A stretch of DNA of 64,000 nucleotides from Mrakia gelida (taxonomy: Eukaryota > Basidiomycota > Tremellomycetes > Cystofilobasidiales > Mrakiaceae), in assembly GCA_024345305.1 (NCBI GenBank), contig BRON01000003.1:1178001-1242000 (forward strand), given 5' to 3'. The notes under the pieces were generated by a model that saw nothing but the letters and a program-made list of their open reading frames with translations, did not search any database and was not told the origin of the DNA. Shown here piece after piece: positions 45,647 to 56,595 of the stretch. Position 1 is the first letter of the stretch. Each line of letters starts with the position of its first letter. Both the position numbers and the translations under genes were made by a program.

Positions 45647-46431
45647 TCACATCAGCGTCGCACTCGGATTTTTGATCCCCTGTGGCCACGTCGCGAGCAG
45701 CGCGCCTTCCACCGTCTCAGGAGGTACGTATGTCCCGATGGTAGGAAGCTCCAACCCTCCCCCTCCTCCTCCCTTAGGTGCTTCTGGAGCTTTGGGAGCC
45801 GACGCGTTCGCGTTCGCGATCTTTTGAGGTTGAGATTGTTGAGCGAAGTAAGGATATTGAGAGTTCTGAGGAGCATTGGCGATGAACTGTTGACGAGCTT
45901 GAGGCTGCTGCTGAGTCCACGGGTTCCAGTACTGCTGCTGACCTCCACCTCCTCCCTTTTCTTTCTTCTTGGTCTCCTCTTTCTTCGGCTCGTTGTTGGC
46001 TTTGGGAGCGTCTCCGAGTCCTCCTCCGTAGGAGTTGCTGGTCGGGAGAAGGATTGGACGACCGAGGTAGAGGTTGGGGTGGCCTGAGCCTGGAGGGAAG
46101 AAGTATGGAGTGGGAGGGAGGGAGGCGGAGACAGAGGTGGTGGGGACTGAGTCGGCGTGGTAGGCGAAGGAGTAGGAGTAGGGGTTCTGAAGAGTCGAGG
46201 GGAAGTTGATGGCTGCATAAGAAGACAAAACAGTCAGTTCGAGACTTGGAAGGGAAGGGAGAGAGGTTGAGCTCGAAGGAAAGAAGGAGGAAAGGGGGAC
46301 GAACGGTCGACCTGCGTCGCGTTCCATCCCGCCGGAGCTGACTCGACGACGGTAGGAGGAGCGGCGATGGTAGAGGTTGGGAAGAGGGGAGGTGGGAGAT
46401 CGAATCGAACTTCTTTCTTGTTGGAGGACAT
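45647..46431 (-). CDS. Unknown Q/N- and Gly-rich small protein
   Basis: Two exons: ATG 46431 (MSSNKKEVRFDLPPPLFPTS, then TIAAPPTVVESAPAGWNATQ) joined over an intron to INFPSTLQNPYSYSFAYHAD. Next come LPPTPYFFPPGSGHPNLYLG, RPILLPTSNSYGGG, a KEETKKKEKGGGGG linker, Q/N-rich YWNPWTQQQPQARQQF, PKAPEAPKGGGGGG and LELPTIGTYVPPETVEGALL. Stop at 45647-45649. No signal peptide or membrane helix. Prion-like composition with many Tyr and aromatic residues. I recognise no family; the aromatic core and the last 30 residues look the most constrained. Confidence 0.55.
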
Positions 46432-46700
46432 GGCCGTTCGATGGGAAGGAAGGATGAACGAAGCTCAACTCCGACGACTCTGTTTCAACTTTCGAAGTCG
46501 CGAACCCCTGTTGAACTTCCCCTCTCGCGCTCTCCTCCTTCGACGCGACTTTCGAGACGAAAGACAACGATAAGAAAATGGTCTAATCGACGAAAGAAAA
46601 GGCTAAGACAAGAAAATAAGTGAAGTGTCCATGTGTGAGAGATAAAATCGAACGAAAGAAGATCGAGAACCGCACTGGCGCCTCGTTCGCTCGACGACGT

Positions 46701-47427
46701 TTACTCTGCGCGACGAAGAACGAACCAACTCAGCTTCTTCCTCGACGAGAGAGGGAAAGAAGAGGATGAGTGGGTGACTCACGGTACGACCAAGATCCAT
46801 AGACCTCTCCCTCCCCTTGAGAGATCCCGAGACCAGTGAAGGCCCCCTCGGAAAGATCGAGCTGTCCGCTCGAGCAGGTAGGGCATTCGTCTGAACGAGA
46901 GCGAGAAAAAAAAAGCGAGAGAGAAAGGTCAGTTTGACGAATTTGAAGTCGCGGAAAAAAAGTGACAGAAGGAGAGGAAGAGAGCGAAACGAACCTTGGA
47001 TCTCAGCCTCGATGGTCTGTCCTCCGTACGAGATAGAAAGCATTTTCCCACAGGCAGCGGAAGGGTATCCTCCTCCCCAGCCAGCGAGATCGGCAGTGCT
47101 CAAAGCAACGGTCTGCGTGCGCGAAGAAAAAAGAGGGACAAGACGGGTCAGCAGGATTTTTTCCGAGAAAGAGTTCGAGTGACGACTCGTCAACTCACGT
47201 ATTTGCTGTTATCGTTCCAGTTCCCACACGCTCCAGCGCCGACGGAGGTGTCGTAGTCTGCAAAACCCAATCGAAGACCTTCGTATTAGCCTTGAAAAAC
47301 GAGAAGGAAAAAAGAGGAGAGGAGGGAAGAACGAACAAGTGAGCCTCGATGCTCCCCTCGCTTCAAGAGGAGCCGCGAGGGCAAGAAGGGGAAGAGCGAG
47401 AAGAGCAGCGAGGGTAGAGGCGAACAT
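46701..47427 (-). CDS. Secreted double-psi beta-barrel (RlpA/barwin-like) protein
   Basis: ATG 47427 begins MFASTLAALLALPLLALAAP, a strong signal peptide. The mature part reads DYDTSVGAGACGNWNDNSKY, TVALSTADLAGWGGGYPSAA, CGKMLSISYGGQTIEAEIQ and DECPTCSSGQLDLSEGAFTG, ending YGSWSYQ. This is the DPBB pattern (GACG....V.ALS......G....CG..I.......V...V.D.CP.C....IDLS..AF) seen in small secreted fungal proteins such as the riboflavin-aldehyde-forming-like and cerato/expansin-like proteins. Cysteines pair up as expected. A last intron is needed to reach the stop: exon ...TAC|C joins AG TAA (stop 46701-46703). The role could be wall binding or protease inhibition; no catalytic function can be claimed. 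Confidence 0.85.
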
Positions 47428-48102
47428 GTTGAGTGGGTTTTAGATGGAAGGCGGTTGGTTGAAGTGAGAGGAAGGAGGAGGTGGGATGAGCGTTGGGGGA
47501 TGAGAGAGCAGCGAAGGAGAAAAAACGGATCGCCCCCTCGAAAAACGCGCCCTCAGCTCATTTAGCGAAGCGATGCCCTTCTTTTCTTCCGTTCCGGGGG
47601 TTCGACATCAAGGGATCTCGACGTCAAGGGAGGAAGGCTGGTGGTGATCTGCCCTTTGGTGACCGAGAGGGTGGGGCTGAAAAGGAAGAAACGAGGGATG
47701 TGTCCCGCCTGCGCGTCGGAAAAGTGACGATCATCCTGAGTTCGAGGTCGCGTCGCGGAAGATTCTAGATGAAGGGCTGAAAGGAGGGTTGTTTGGTCGA
47801 AGGTCAAGGAAATAATTGGGGGTCTTGTTTGAGTGCGAAAAAGCGGTGGGAACAAGTGGGAAAGCAGAGGAGAGAGATTTCCCGAGGGTCGCGTTACTCA
47901 CCTCAAAGCTCGACTCGAACGGTCGCTTTGCTGGCTTCCCTCGCCCGGGCAGTGTTTCGAGATGAAGGCCAGATGTATACGTCTAGCCTAGCGTAAAGAG
48001 ATAAGGACGTTAAGAGGCATCACGCAAAGGGAAGGGAAATGAGAGAGGAAAGCAGAGAGTCCATCGTCGTCGAGCGCGCAAATCGAAAACACGCGTCCAT
48101 CC
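47428..48102. other. Intergenic, DPBB gene promoter
   Basis: No gene recognised in about 675 bases. Short open frames lack splice support and similarity. Confidence 0.4.
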
Positions 48103-50148
48103 TCAGTACGTCTCGCTCTTCTCCACGAAGGTCCGGACCTGTCAGAGGTAAGAGAGGAGAGGACCTGGTCAGCTCCAAGTTTCTGAAAGGGAGAGAGAGA
48201 AAAGGAAGAGCGAAGGAGGAAAGGGAGACGCGACGAAACTCACATAAGCGTTCAGCTTCCTCCTTCCATTCCGTTCCGTTCGCCAGATCCAGAAGACGAT
48301 AGCTGAGCAAAGGGTCAAGTAGTCAGCTTGTATCTCGACAGAGGATACACAGACGTAAGAGATCGGAACGAAAGGACGCTCGCAGAACCCAAACGCGACT
48401 CACATCCACAAATGATCGCAGCCGAAGCAGCCCCTACCGAGATCCCAGCAATCCGCTTCACTCGATCCGAACTGCACCATCCGAAAACCTCAAGTCAGTC
48501 GCGGCCATCCTGCCCTCTCTCTCGCGCTCCCTCGCCATTCACTCCCTCCAAAAAAACACGTCGGTCGTCGTCGTCGAAACTCACCTCGTCGCCCCCAGCA
48601 CAACCACATAATCCACATCCAACTTCGTCCCATCCGCATCCGTGATCACGAGCGTATGCTCCGTTTCACTCTCGTACCCTGATCCAAAGAACAGGAGCTG
48701 CTGAACGAATCCAGCTCGCGCGGAACCGTTGTAGGTCGCTCCGGAGTCGATGCCGTCGATGGAGATGGTGTAGAGGCCGTGGTCGGGTTGGATGGATCTG
48801 AGAAGAGGAAGCGGAAGGACATGGTCAGATGAAGGGAGGGGAGGAGGAAAGAGGGTTGGAGTGGAGAGGGAGAGGGGACGAACCCAAAGAGGTAAACGGC
48901 GGATCCTTTGAGAGACGCGCAGAAGGGAGGAGAGGAGACGAAGTCAGCTTCGAACGAGCAAGGCGAGATTTGGGATGAGCTCGAACTCACCAGTGAAAGT
49001 AACAGTAGAAGTAGCAGACTTCTGCTGGGTGTAAGTTGTTGTTTGAAGATAGGTTCCCTTACAAGCCCACCCAGACCCAATCCAACCAACCGAACGAGAA
49101 AGGTCAGCTCGCTCCTTTTCCTCCTCCTTTCCCCTTCGACGTTCGAGCTCATCACTCACCTGAGAAGCAGCAGCCCCCACTCCCCACGTCCCACCGTACA
49201 CAAAGTAGTTCGTATCCGCATCATCGTAGGTCAGATTCGACTGGCCGCTCCCTACTGGTACGGTCACTGCGAACGCGAGAGCGAGGAGGAGGGAGGTGAG
49301 CTCGAGCTCGAAGGAAGGAGTCGGGTGCATGGAGAGCTCACGAATGACCTGTCCCACTCCAGCCCAATCATCTGCCCCCGTTCCAGCTCCGGTGACCTCC
49401 AAGCTAAGAGTATGAGGTGTTCCCGAGTCCAAGCTGTCGAAGGAAGCGAGGAGGGAGCCTGAGGGTTCAGGGGAGTAGGTTGCTGAGTCCAAAGAGACCG
49501 TGTACGTCGTTGAGGAGGAGGCGACAGAGCCGTAGATCTGAGGGCGACCGAAGCAAGTCAGCCGTATGCTCGTTGAGATAGAGGAGGATTTAAGTAGGAC
49601 TTACGTAGGCAGCACTTCCTGGAAGGACGAAGCAATCAAGAAGGGAAGGAGGAGGGGTCAGCTTCGCCTTCGATGGATGAGCTCGACCCTTCTGCCTTCA
49701 AACTGACCATTAAAGCTCAACTCAACCTTACTCCCCACCCCTCTCGTCCACCTGAAAGCGTCCTGAACCTCTCCCAGAGGTGACTTGTTTCCGAATCCGT
49801 TCCCTGTAGCGTTCCAACCTTGAGTCGCGTTCCCGTCCGAGAAGGGACTCCAGCGGAGGAAGGGAGAGGTGAAGGGGAGAGTGACGTTCCTGCCGTGGGT
49901 TTAACGAAAAGGGGAGTTATGAAGGGCCAGTGATATGCATGTGCATGTAGAAGAGAAGGAGAGGGACGCACATCGACATCTTTGAAGGAGGAAGGGAGGG
50001 TGAAAGATGGAAGTCGACTTCGAGGGAGAGGGCGTGAGCTCTGCCTTCCCTTTCGTTTCGCCGCAGCTGAATGCAGGAGGGTTAGGTAACCGATATAGAC
50101 TCTCTCGACGATAGCTTTCTCAGAGAAGAGGGACGTGAAACGTAGCAT
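48103..50148 (-). CDS. Membrane-anchored tandem beta-sandwich protein, basidiomycete type
   Basis: The body holds two similar segments. The first: NVTLPFTSPFLRWSPFSDGN, VGSKVELSFNG|SAAYIYGSVA, TTYTVSLDSATYSPEPSGSL, DSGTPHTLSLEVTGAG. The second: SNLTYDDADTNYFVYGGTWG, SATSTVTFTG|KGSAVYLFG, HGLYTISIDGIDSGATYNGS, EHTLVITDADGTKLDVDYVV. Each follows the pattern beta strands, SxxFxGxAxYxYG, YxVxxD, HTLxV, as in the large basidiomycete family of extracellular lectin-like domains on a single helix. Near the C-terminus IAGISVGAAASAAIICG and VFWIW form a membrane segment followed by basic KRNGRRKLNAY and VRTFVEKSETY. Stop TGA at 48103-48105. The N-terminus is uncertain: ATG 50148 (MLRFTSLFSEKAIVERVYIG) lacks a clear signal peptide. 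Probably a plasma-membrane surface protein. Confidence 0.65.
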
Positions 50149-50255
50149 ACAATCAGTGAGACGAGGAGAGTCATCAGAGTAACAGAACAAAGGGGAAAAC
50201 TAAAGGAAAACGGAACGAAACAAAACGCGTCGACACCGAGCCCTCCTTCCCTTTT

Positions 50256-53200
50256 TTAAAGCGAAGCAGGTCGGACGAGTCCAGGATCGAGGTAGTGCAT
50301 GAGATCGCTGCGAGATGAAAGCGAACAAAAGGAGAAGGAGTGAGTCAGCGGCTGGGTCCGCAGGAGACCAGAAGCGACCGACGACAAGGTCGAAAGCAAC
50401 AGACGGCGAGAAGAGACGTCAACTCACGAAGTCAGGAAATCACTAGGGACTTTAGCTCCAATCTGCTGGATCATGTACTTCTTGGCGATCTCGATGTTCT
50501 CGACGGAGAGACCGGGAGCGGAAGCGGCGACCTTCTTGGCTTCTTCGTTGAGGATGGTGGTGAGGAGAGGGACGGTGATGAGGGTGTGGTCGTCCTGTTT
50601 CGAGAGCGAGCGAGAAAGAGAAAGCAACTGGTCAGCGAGCTATACGAAGGTGATTCTCGTGGAAGAGGGAATGTGGGGGCGGGGGGGTGGGGGGGAGAGC
50701 GTAGGGGAGGAGAAGAAAGGGAAGAAGGGCACGAACGAGCTTAGCTCCGTGGTGAGCCCACTGCCAGAGTTGTGTTCGAGCGATCTCGGCGGTGGCGGCG
50801 TCCTCCTACAGGACGAGAAGAGCGAAGGAAAAGGTCAGTTCACGGTTCGAACGACACGAAGGCGGAAAGACGCGACGAGTCGAAGAAAACGACGAACCAT
50901 GAGGAAGTTGATGGGAACGCAACCGTTTCCGGAGATCCAGTTGGCACAGTAGGCGAGAGCACTGCGATGAGACGAGCCGTGGTCAGCTACGAGTCGGAAA
51001 GAAAGGGAGCAAAAAAGAAGCGAGACTCACGCAGACGCGTTGTCGACGACACCCTGTCTGGTGATCTTTCCGGGGACGTGGCTCGAGGTGAGATCGGAAG
51101 GCTTGACGTTGACGTCCTCTCGTCGGATGTGGTACTGAAGAGAAATAACAAAGGAAGACGGCCGGTCAGCGAACGATTCGAGTCGAACGAGGAGGAAAGG
51201 AGCGGGGAGAGACGCGACGAACCTGGTTGGGACCGAGCATGTGCTCGTTGAAGACGTCCATAGCGATCTTGACGAGTCCAGGGTGGGCGACCCAGCTGTT
51301 TAAAAAGAGGGGTGAAGGTCGGTCAGCCGAATTCGAAGCAGCGAGGCGAAGATCGCATCGAGGACTCACGTTCCGTCGTGTCCAGCGGTGACTTCTCGGA
51401 TCTTATCAGCCCTGACCTTGGCGGTAACGGCGTCGTTGGCTGTAGGATCGTTCTTGATGGGGATCTGAGCGGACACTGTTTGCGAGGAACGAAGATCAAA
51501 AGCGTTCAGCTCGCAAGTCGGGTGCGAGCAAACTGAGAGCAGATGTTGTCGAGTCGGACGAAAGAGAAGGAGCAGACTCACTTCCTCCCATGGCGGCGAC
51601 CTTCCTCTTGTGGCAGGTCTGGATGAGAAGCCTGACATAGGCGTCCATGAAGGGAACGGTCATGGTGACCTCGGATCGATCGGGGAGGACGTTCTTTTTG
51701 TGCATTCGAGTCTTCTTGATGTAGGAGAAGATCTGGTAGGTATCGAAGAAGAGGAGAAGTCAGTACGTAGTACCATTCGAGGTACGAGCGGGGGTAGGAC
51801 TCACGTAATCCCATCTGTAAAAAGGGAAGCGTCGAGAGGGGAATGAGAAGGTCAGACGCGTCGAGCTGCGAGCGAGGGCGAAGAGTTGGAGACGTACCGT
51901 CCACAGTTGAGTCCCGAAGAGTGATCTCGAAGCTCGTAGATGATTTCCTCCATCTGGAAGGCGGCGGGGAGAGTCTCGATCAACTGGAGAAGAGATGAAG
52001 GGGGGAGGAGGGCAAGGCGAGGTCAGCAAAGAGAGACGGCGAGACGGAACGGAAACTGAGCGCGAGGATAGTCATATTACGCACGACAGTAGCTCGGATG
52101 GTTCCAGGAGTGAGCTTGATGTAAGCCTCAGCGAAGTTGAAGACGTCGTTCCAAAGCCTGATCGAGGGAAGAGGCAAAGTAAGACGCGTCGAGTCAGCTC
52201 AGCTTCCTGGCCTCGTCCTCGCTCTCCACTCTATGGAAAGACGAGAGCAGCAGAAACAGCAGTACTCACCTAGCCTCGAGGTAGTGCTCCATCTTAGGAA
52301 GGTAGAAGTAAGGTCCTCGTCCTCGCTTGACGAGCTCGTGAGCGTTGTGGAAGAAGAAGAGAGCGAAGTCGAAGATGGATCCCGACATGGCGGTGCCGTC
52401 GATGAGGACTCGAGGCTCGTTAAGATGCCATCCTCGAGGTCTGTAGAAACAAGATATCAAGCAGAGAGTTCAGTTCTGGATCTCGATCTCGATCAAAGTC
52501 GAGAGAAATTGACGAGAGTTGGTCGGGCAGAGTCGGACAGAGGTCACAAGTTGGGACGTACCGGACGATGAGGACTGCAGATTCAGGGTTGAGCTTGTAG
52601 GACTTTCCTCCAGACTCGAGCGAGATGGTTTGTCTGTAGGAGAGGAGGGAAACGAGTCAGATTGTTGAGTCCGAGTAGAAGCGACGAGAAGGCCGAGGGA
52701 GAGGGAGAGATCGGGGAAGAGAGAGCGAGAGATGGCTGAGGACTGACCGGACAGCGTCCTTGAGGTTGATCTGACCGTCGAGAAGGTTCTCCCAGGTGGG
52801 CGCATTGGAGTCTGAGAGGGGGAGAGATGCGAGAAGAAAGGAGGGAGAGGTTCGTCAGCTGGAAGTCGAGCGGGGAAAGGAAGAGCGAGGTCGAGCTTCG
52901 TCGACGCACCTTCGAAATCGGCCATGAACTGAGATGAAGGAGCAAGAAAGAGGTCAGATCAGGTGATTATACGATGCAACCATACTAGAGAGAAGCGAGA
53001 AGGAACCAACAGTCTTGGCTCCAGAGTTGAGAGCTGTCAAAGAGACGAGGAGAGGAAGCAGGACGGCGAGTTAGCTCTCTCATTCACGGTCTCTCGTCCT
53101 CCACCCAAAGAGCCTGGAAGCCAACTCACCATTGATGACCATCTTCCTATCCGTAGGTCCAGTAATCTCGACCCTACGAAATCCATCCACAACAACGATC

Positions 53201-53725
53201 AAAGCGAAGAGAGAGATCAGCTTCTCCGTCCTTCCCTCCTTCTTGAAGCTCACCACAATCTCCCTCCTTTTCAAACTGACCTTCGATCCTCGAGTCCAGG
53301 TCCGACTCCTGCTCCTCTCCAGCTGATGTCCTCTCGAACGTGCTTGGTCTCTGGAGGGAAGGTCAACTGAGCTCCCTTGTCGAGCTCAGCCTGGAGGGTC
53401 AAACGAGCGAGGAGGAGCTGAAAGAAGCGGAAAAGAGGAACGTCCAAGGTCGGGTCAGTCGAGATCCCGAGTCTCTCTCTGAACCAAGGGCACTCACCTC
53501 CTTCCTCTTTCCGTCGAACGTTCGATGCAGAGAAGCGAGGAACTTGACAGCTTCAGGGGTGAGAATCTCAGCTTGAGCGGAGGAGACCTTGCCTGTAGAA
53601 ACAACGAGGAGGAGAGGAGGAGAAGGAGGGGGGTGAGCTGATGTCGGGCTCGCCCGGGGAGAAGGTGAGAGAGCTCGTAGAGACGAACCGAGGATCTGAA
53701 CTCCTTTGATATCGCTAGTAGTCAT
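50256..53725 (-). CDS. MLS1: Malate synthase, glyoxylate cycle
   Basis: About 20 exons give a full-length enzyme from [13 protein letters not shown] to [15 protein letters not shown]. Landmarks: [149 protein letters not shown]. The catalytic Arg (RPRGWH), the Glu/Asp magnesium ligands ([17 protein letters not shown]) and the general-base Asp region are intact. It condenses glyoxylate and acetyl-CoA to malate, letting cells grow on C2 compounds and lipids. The C-terminal tripeptide ASL is only a weak match to the peroxisomal signal SKL. Stop TAA at 50256-50258. Usually glucose-repressed; MIG1/CreA lies 3 kb away. Confidence 0.95.
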
Positions 53726-54383
53726 GATGGTAGATGGGATGGGGGGAGATGGGGGTTTGTGGAGAAGAGGTGGGTGGGGTTGTTGGGTGTTGAGAGGGAA
53801 AGGATGGATTCGAAGTCACTTCGGTTCTCGTTCTCCCCGACTGATTAGACACGTGAGATTCAGAAGAAGAGCGAGAAACGGAGCGCCGCCTCCATCTCGG
53901 TGCTAGCTCATCGCTGAACTGGTGCGAAACATGATGATAAGAACGATGGACGAGTCCGAAAAGCAAGCGAAAAATGACGGGCGGATCGGACTCGAAGAGA
54001 GGCAACGACCGCGACGCGACGAGTCACTCCGCCTCGTCGCCTCGCAGGACGAGCTCGGTATGTGTCTTCCTTCGACAGGAAAGTTGGTTGATGGAGGTCC
54101 GAGATGTGCAAGAGAACGAAGATTTGCTTCGCCGTACAGAGTCAGTAACTCCAGCTGCGGAGAAGGAGGAGGAGAGTCGAAGCTTAACTCTCCGTCTCCC
54201 TCGAACGCCCATCATCCTTCTTCTCGTCTTTCTTGGACACTTCTCTCCCTCTCCCAGCTTCTCTCACTCATGTAATTATCTTCTCCGACTTCCAGAGACG
54301 TGGTTCAGTCAAGCAAGGGCCCTCGAAGCGTCCTCGAAGCTGACCTCTCCCTTTCCCGCTTCTCCCTCCCGTCCCAGCTCCCC
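53726..54383. other. Divergent region MLS1/MYND gene
   Basis: Contains the MLS1 promoter. On the + strand an ATG at about 53949 opens MDESEKQAKNDGRIGLEERQ and ends at a possible donor (GGTATGTG near 54058), so an upstream exon of the MYND gene is possible. No carbon-source element was identified with confidence. Confidence 0.4.
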
Positions 54384-55673
54384 ATGGTCCCCGTTGACGA
54401 GTTCGCTTCAGCTCTAGGAGTCCATAAGGATCTTGATGCCTGGAAGAAAAACTGGAACTCTTCAACAGCTTCCAAGAACGCGAAGCAAGCCGCAGAGAAA
54501 GACAGGATCAGCTCGATGGTTCGTGCGCCGAGCTGTCGTTCTCTCCTTTCGTCGCTCTAACCTCCCTTCTCGTCCCTTTCCGTTCACTCAGCTAGCGTCT
54601 ATCCTTTCTCCAACCTCCTCAGAAAGAATCATCGACGTCTTCTGCGTGAGTTCTGAACCCTCGCTCGCCACTCGGCTCCCACATCAACTCCCACCCTGAC
54701 CTCGCCTTCCTTGCGATGTTCGACGGCTCGTGGGTAGGAGGAGCTAGCGAGCAAGTACCTTCCGACCATGGTCGAGGTCCTCCGATGGCAAACCACCCAT
54801 CTTCCAGGAGTGGACTCGACGTTTCATGCGAACGGGTTCTTCCTCTGCAGGCTCGCGAGACACGCTTCGCCCATCTTCCTTCGTTTCGTTCGAGAGCATC
54901 CTCTTGCGAGGGATCTCATGTCGGACGTCGTCTCCAGCCTTCATCTCATCTTACCTCGACCCGAGAAGCTTCAGGGACCCTGGGTGAGCCCCATCAACGC
55001 CTCCCATACTTGTCCGAATTGATGGGGCGAGCTACAGCAAGCTCATCGACCTTATGATCTCGCGCTCGACTTCATATCCTCGAGCCGGACCCTTCCCTCT
55101 CCCCACCCGTCATGACCTTCCAAGCTCTCCAGCGAGTTGCCGGTCTCCTCGTTCCTCTCCTCGCCTACACTCCCAACGTCGAACCCCTCCTCTCCCTCGC
55201 CCACCCAACGACGACGTCCCTCCTCGACGCGTTGTCTTCCACCATCCGAGATCTTCCCGTCCCTGCTTCCCAGAAACCTAAAGTCGTCGAGACGGATACC
55301 CTTCTCATCGCCATCTCTTACGCGATCAAAACGAAGAGCGTCCAGTACTTCAAAAACTCGCTCAAGGCCCATAACCTGAACCTCGACCTCCGCACGTCGG
55401 ATTATTGCGAGCTCGCGTGGACGGAGAAGTGTACGGAATCGAGTGGTGGTCTTCTGATGTGCTCGAGAGTGAGTCACGTCTGTCTATATCCGGTATTCGG
55501 TTCACGACGGTCTGAGACTGACTCGCGTCGTCTTTTCCAGTGCAAAGCCGTTCGATACTGTTCGAAAGGTTCGTCTCTCCTCCCCTTTCTCACCTTCACC
55601 TCTCATTCTCACAGAACATCAAAAACAAGCCTGGTCGAAACACAAGCCGATGTGCTTCTCACCGAGGTGGTGA
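54384..55673 (+). CDS. MYND zinc-finger protein
   Basis: The C-terminus holds a MYND finger: YCELAWTEKCTESSGGLLMC, SRCKAVRYCSKEHQKQAWSK, HKPMC, then stop TGA at 55671-55673. The Cys/His pattern is near complete (C..CxxC....YCSxxHQxxxWxxHKxxC), though the first cysteine pair is irregular. Upstream exons are helical: MVPVDEFASALGVHKDLDAW, ASILSPTSSERIIDVF, MVEVLRWQTTHLPGVDSTFH, ANGFFLCRLARHASPIFLRF, FQALQRVAGLLVPLLAYTPN. MYND fingers bind proline-rich peptides in regulators and SET enzymes; no SET domain is visible here. I chose ATG 54384, but it directly follows an acceptor-like CCCAG, so the true start may be upstream (about 53949). The YCSK|EHQK join across an intron is in frame. Confidence 0.72.
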
Positions 55674-56595
55674 ATCGCGAGCGCGACGACGATGCGTCGA
55701 GCGAGTTCGCGTTCCTTTCGGTTTCTCGCTCCTCTCGCCTGCATTCTTCTCGGGCAGTCTTTCACTGACCGTCTCTCCCCTCCGCTTCGCTTCTTCAACT
55801 ACACTTAGATGCCATCCTCTCTCTCTCGGTACATACTCCTAGCTTTCTCACTGATCTCGAATGAACCCTTCCTCAAACCCTCGCTCGCTCGTTCTCGTTC
55901 CCTCTCCCTCTCCCTTCCCAACTCTCGTTCGAGTTCGAGAGTAAGATCCATCAAAAACAGAAGGGCCAAATTCTAACAAAAGAAAAAGAAAAAGGGAAAA
56001 GAGACGAGCTTCAGCGGGAAGAAGGAACGAACGCGTCGTTCCTACCTCGCACCAGCACCGTCGTCCAACCGAGAAAGACTAGGAAAAATAGCTAAAAGAA
56101 CAGCAAACGAAAAAAGCAAGCGCATCTATGGGTGGGAAAACTCAAAACAGAGGGAAGAGAGGAGGGGGGAGGGGAGGGAAGCGGCGAAGTTGGTTTTTAA
56201 GATCGTATGGTGTACGGTTGAGAGATGGGGTGGTGTAGACGAACAGACGAGGGCGAAGCATGAGTAGGTTTGAAAAGAACAAAGCGAAGCCGAGGAGAGG
56301 GAGGTAGGGGTATAGGCGGAAGTCTAACTGTTGGAACAGAGCCAAAAGGCTGGGAGCGGGAGAGGGAAGACGAGGACATGGAAACAGTCGGAGTTGGTAG
56401 AGCGAACGATAAAGCTAAGGAGGAGGGAGGAGCAGAGGAGAGGAGGCGGAGATAGAACTAATACTAAGCTAGTGGAGTGAAGCGGGCCCAAGAAAGGAGA
56501 GGAGAGGAGAGGAGAGGAAACGGGCGGGGGTGGGAAGGAAGGGAGGGACGACGCGTCCGTTATCCGAGCGACGAACGAGCCGAGGCGACGACGAC
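55674..56595. other. Tail-to-tail intergenic region MYND/MIG1
   Basis: About 920 bases without a recognisable gene. A-rich near 55975-56005 and purine-rich across 56140-56560. The MIG1 mRNA 3' end is probably here. Confidence 0.45.
56496..56518 (+). repeat. GGAGA tandem repeat
   Basis: Four to five perfect copies of GGAGA in the 3' flank of MIG1. Confidence 0.7.

Noticed and set aside
50149..50190. Upstream extension of the beta-sandwich gene
   Set aside because: The longer frame begins with TTG, not ATG. ATG 50148 is the first proper start.
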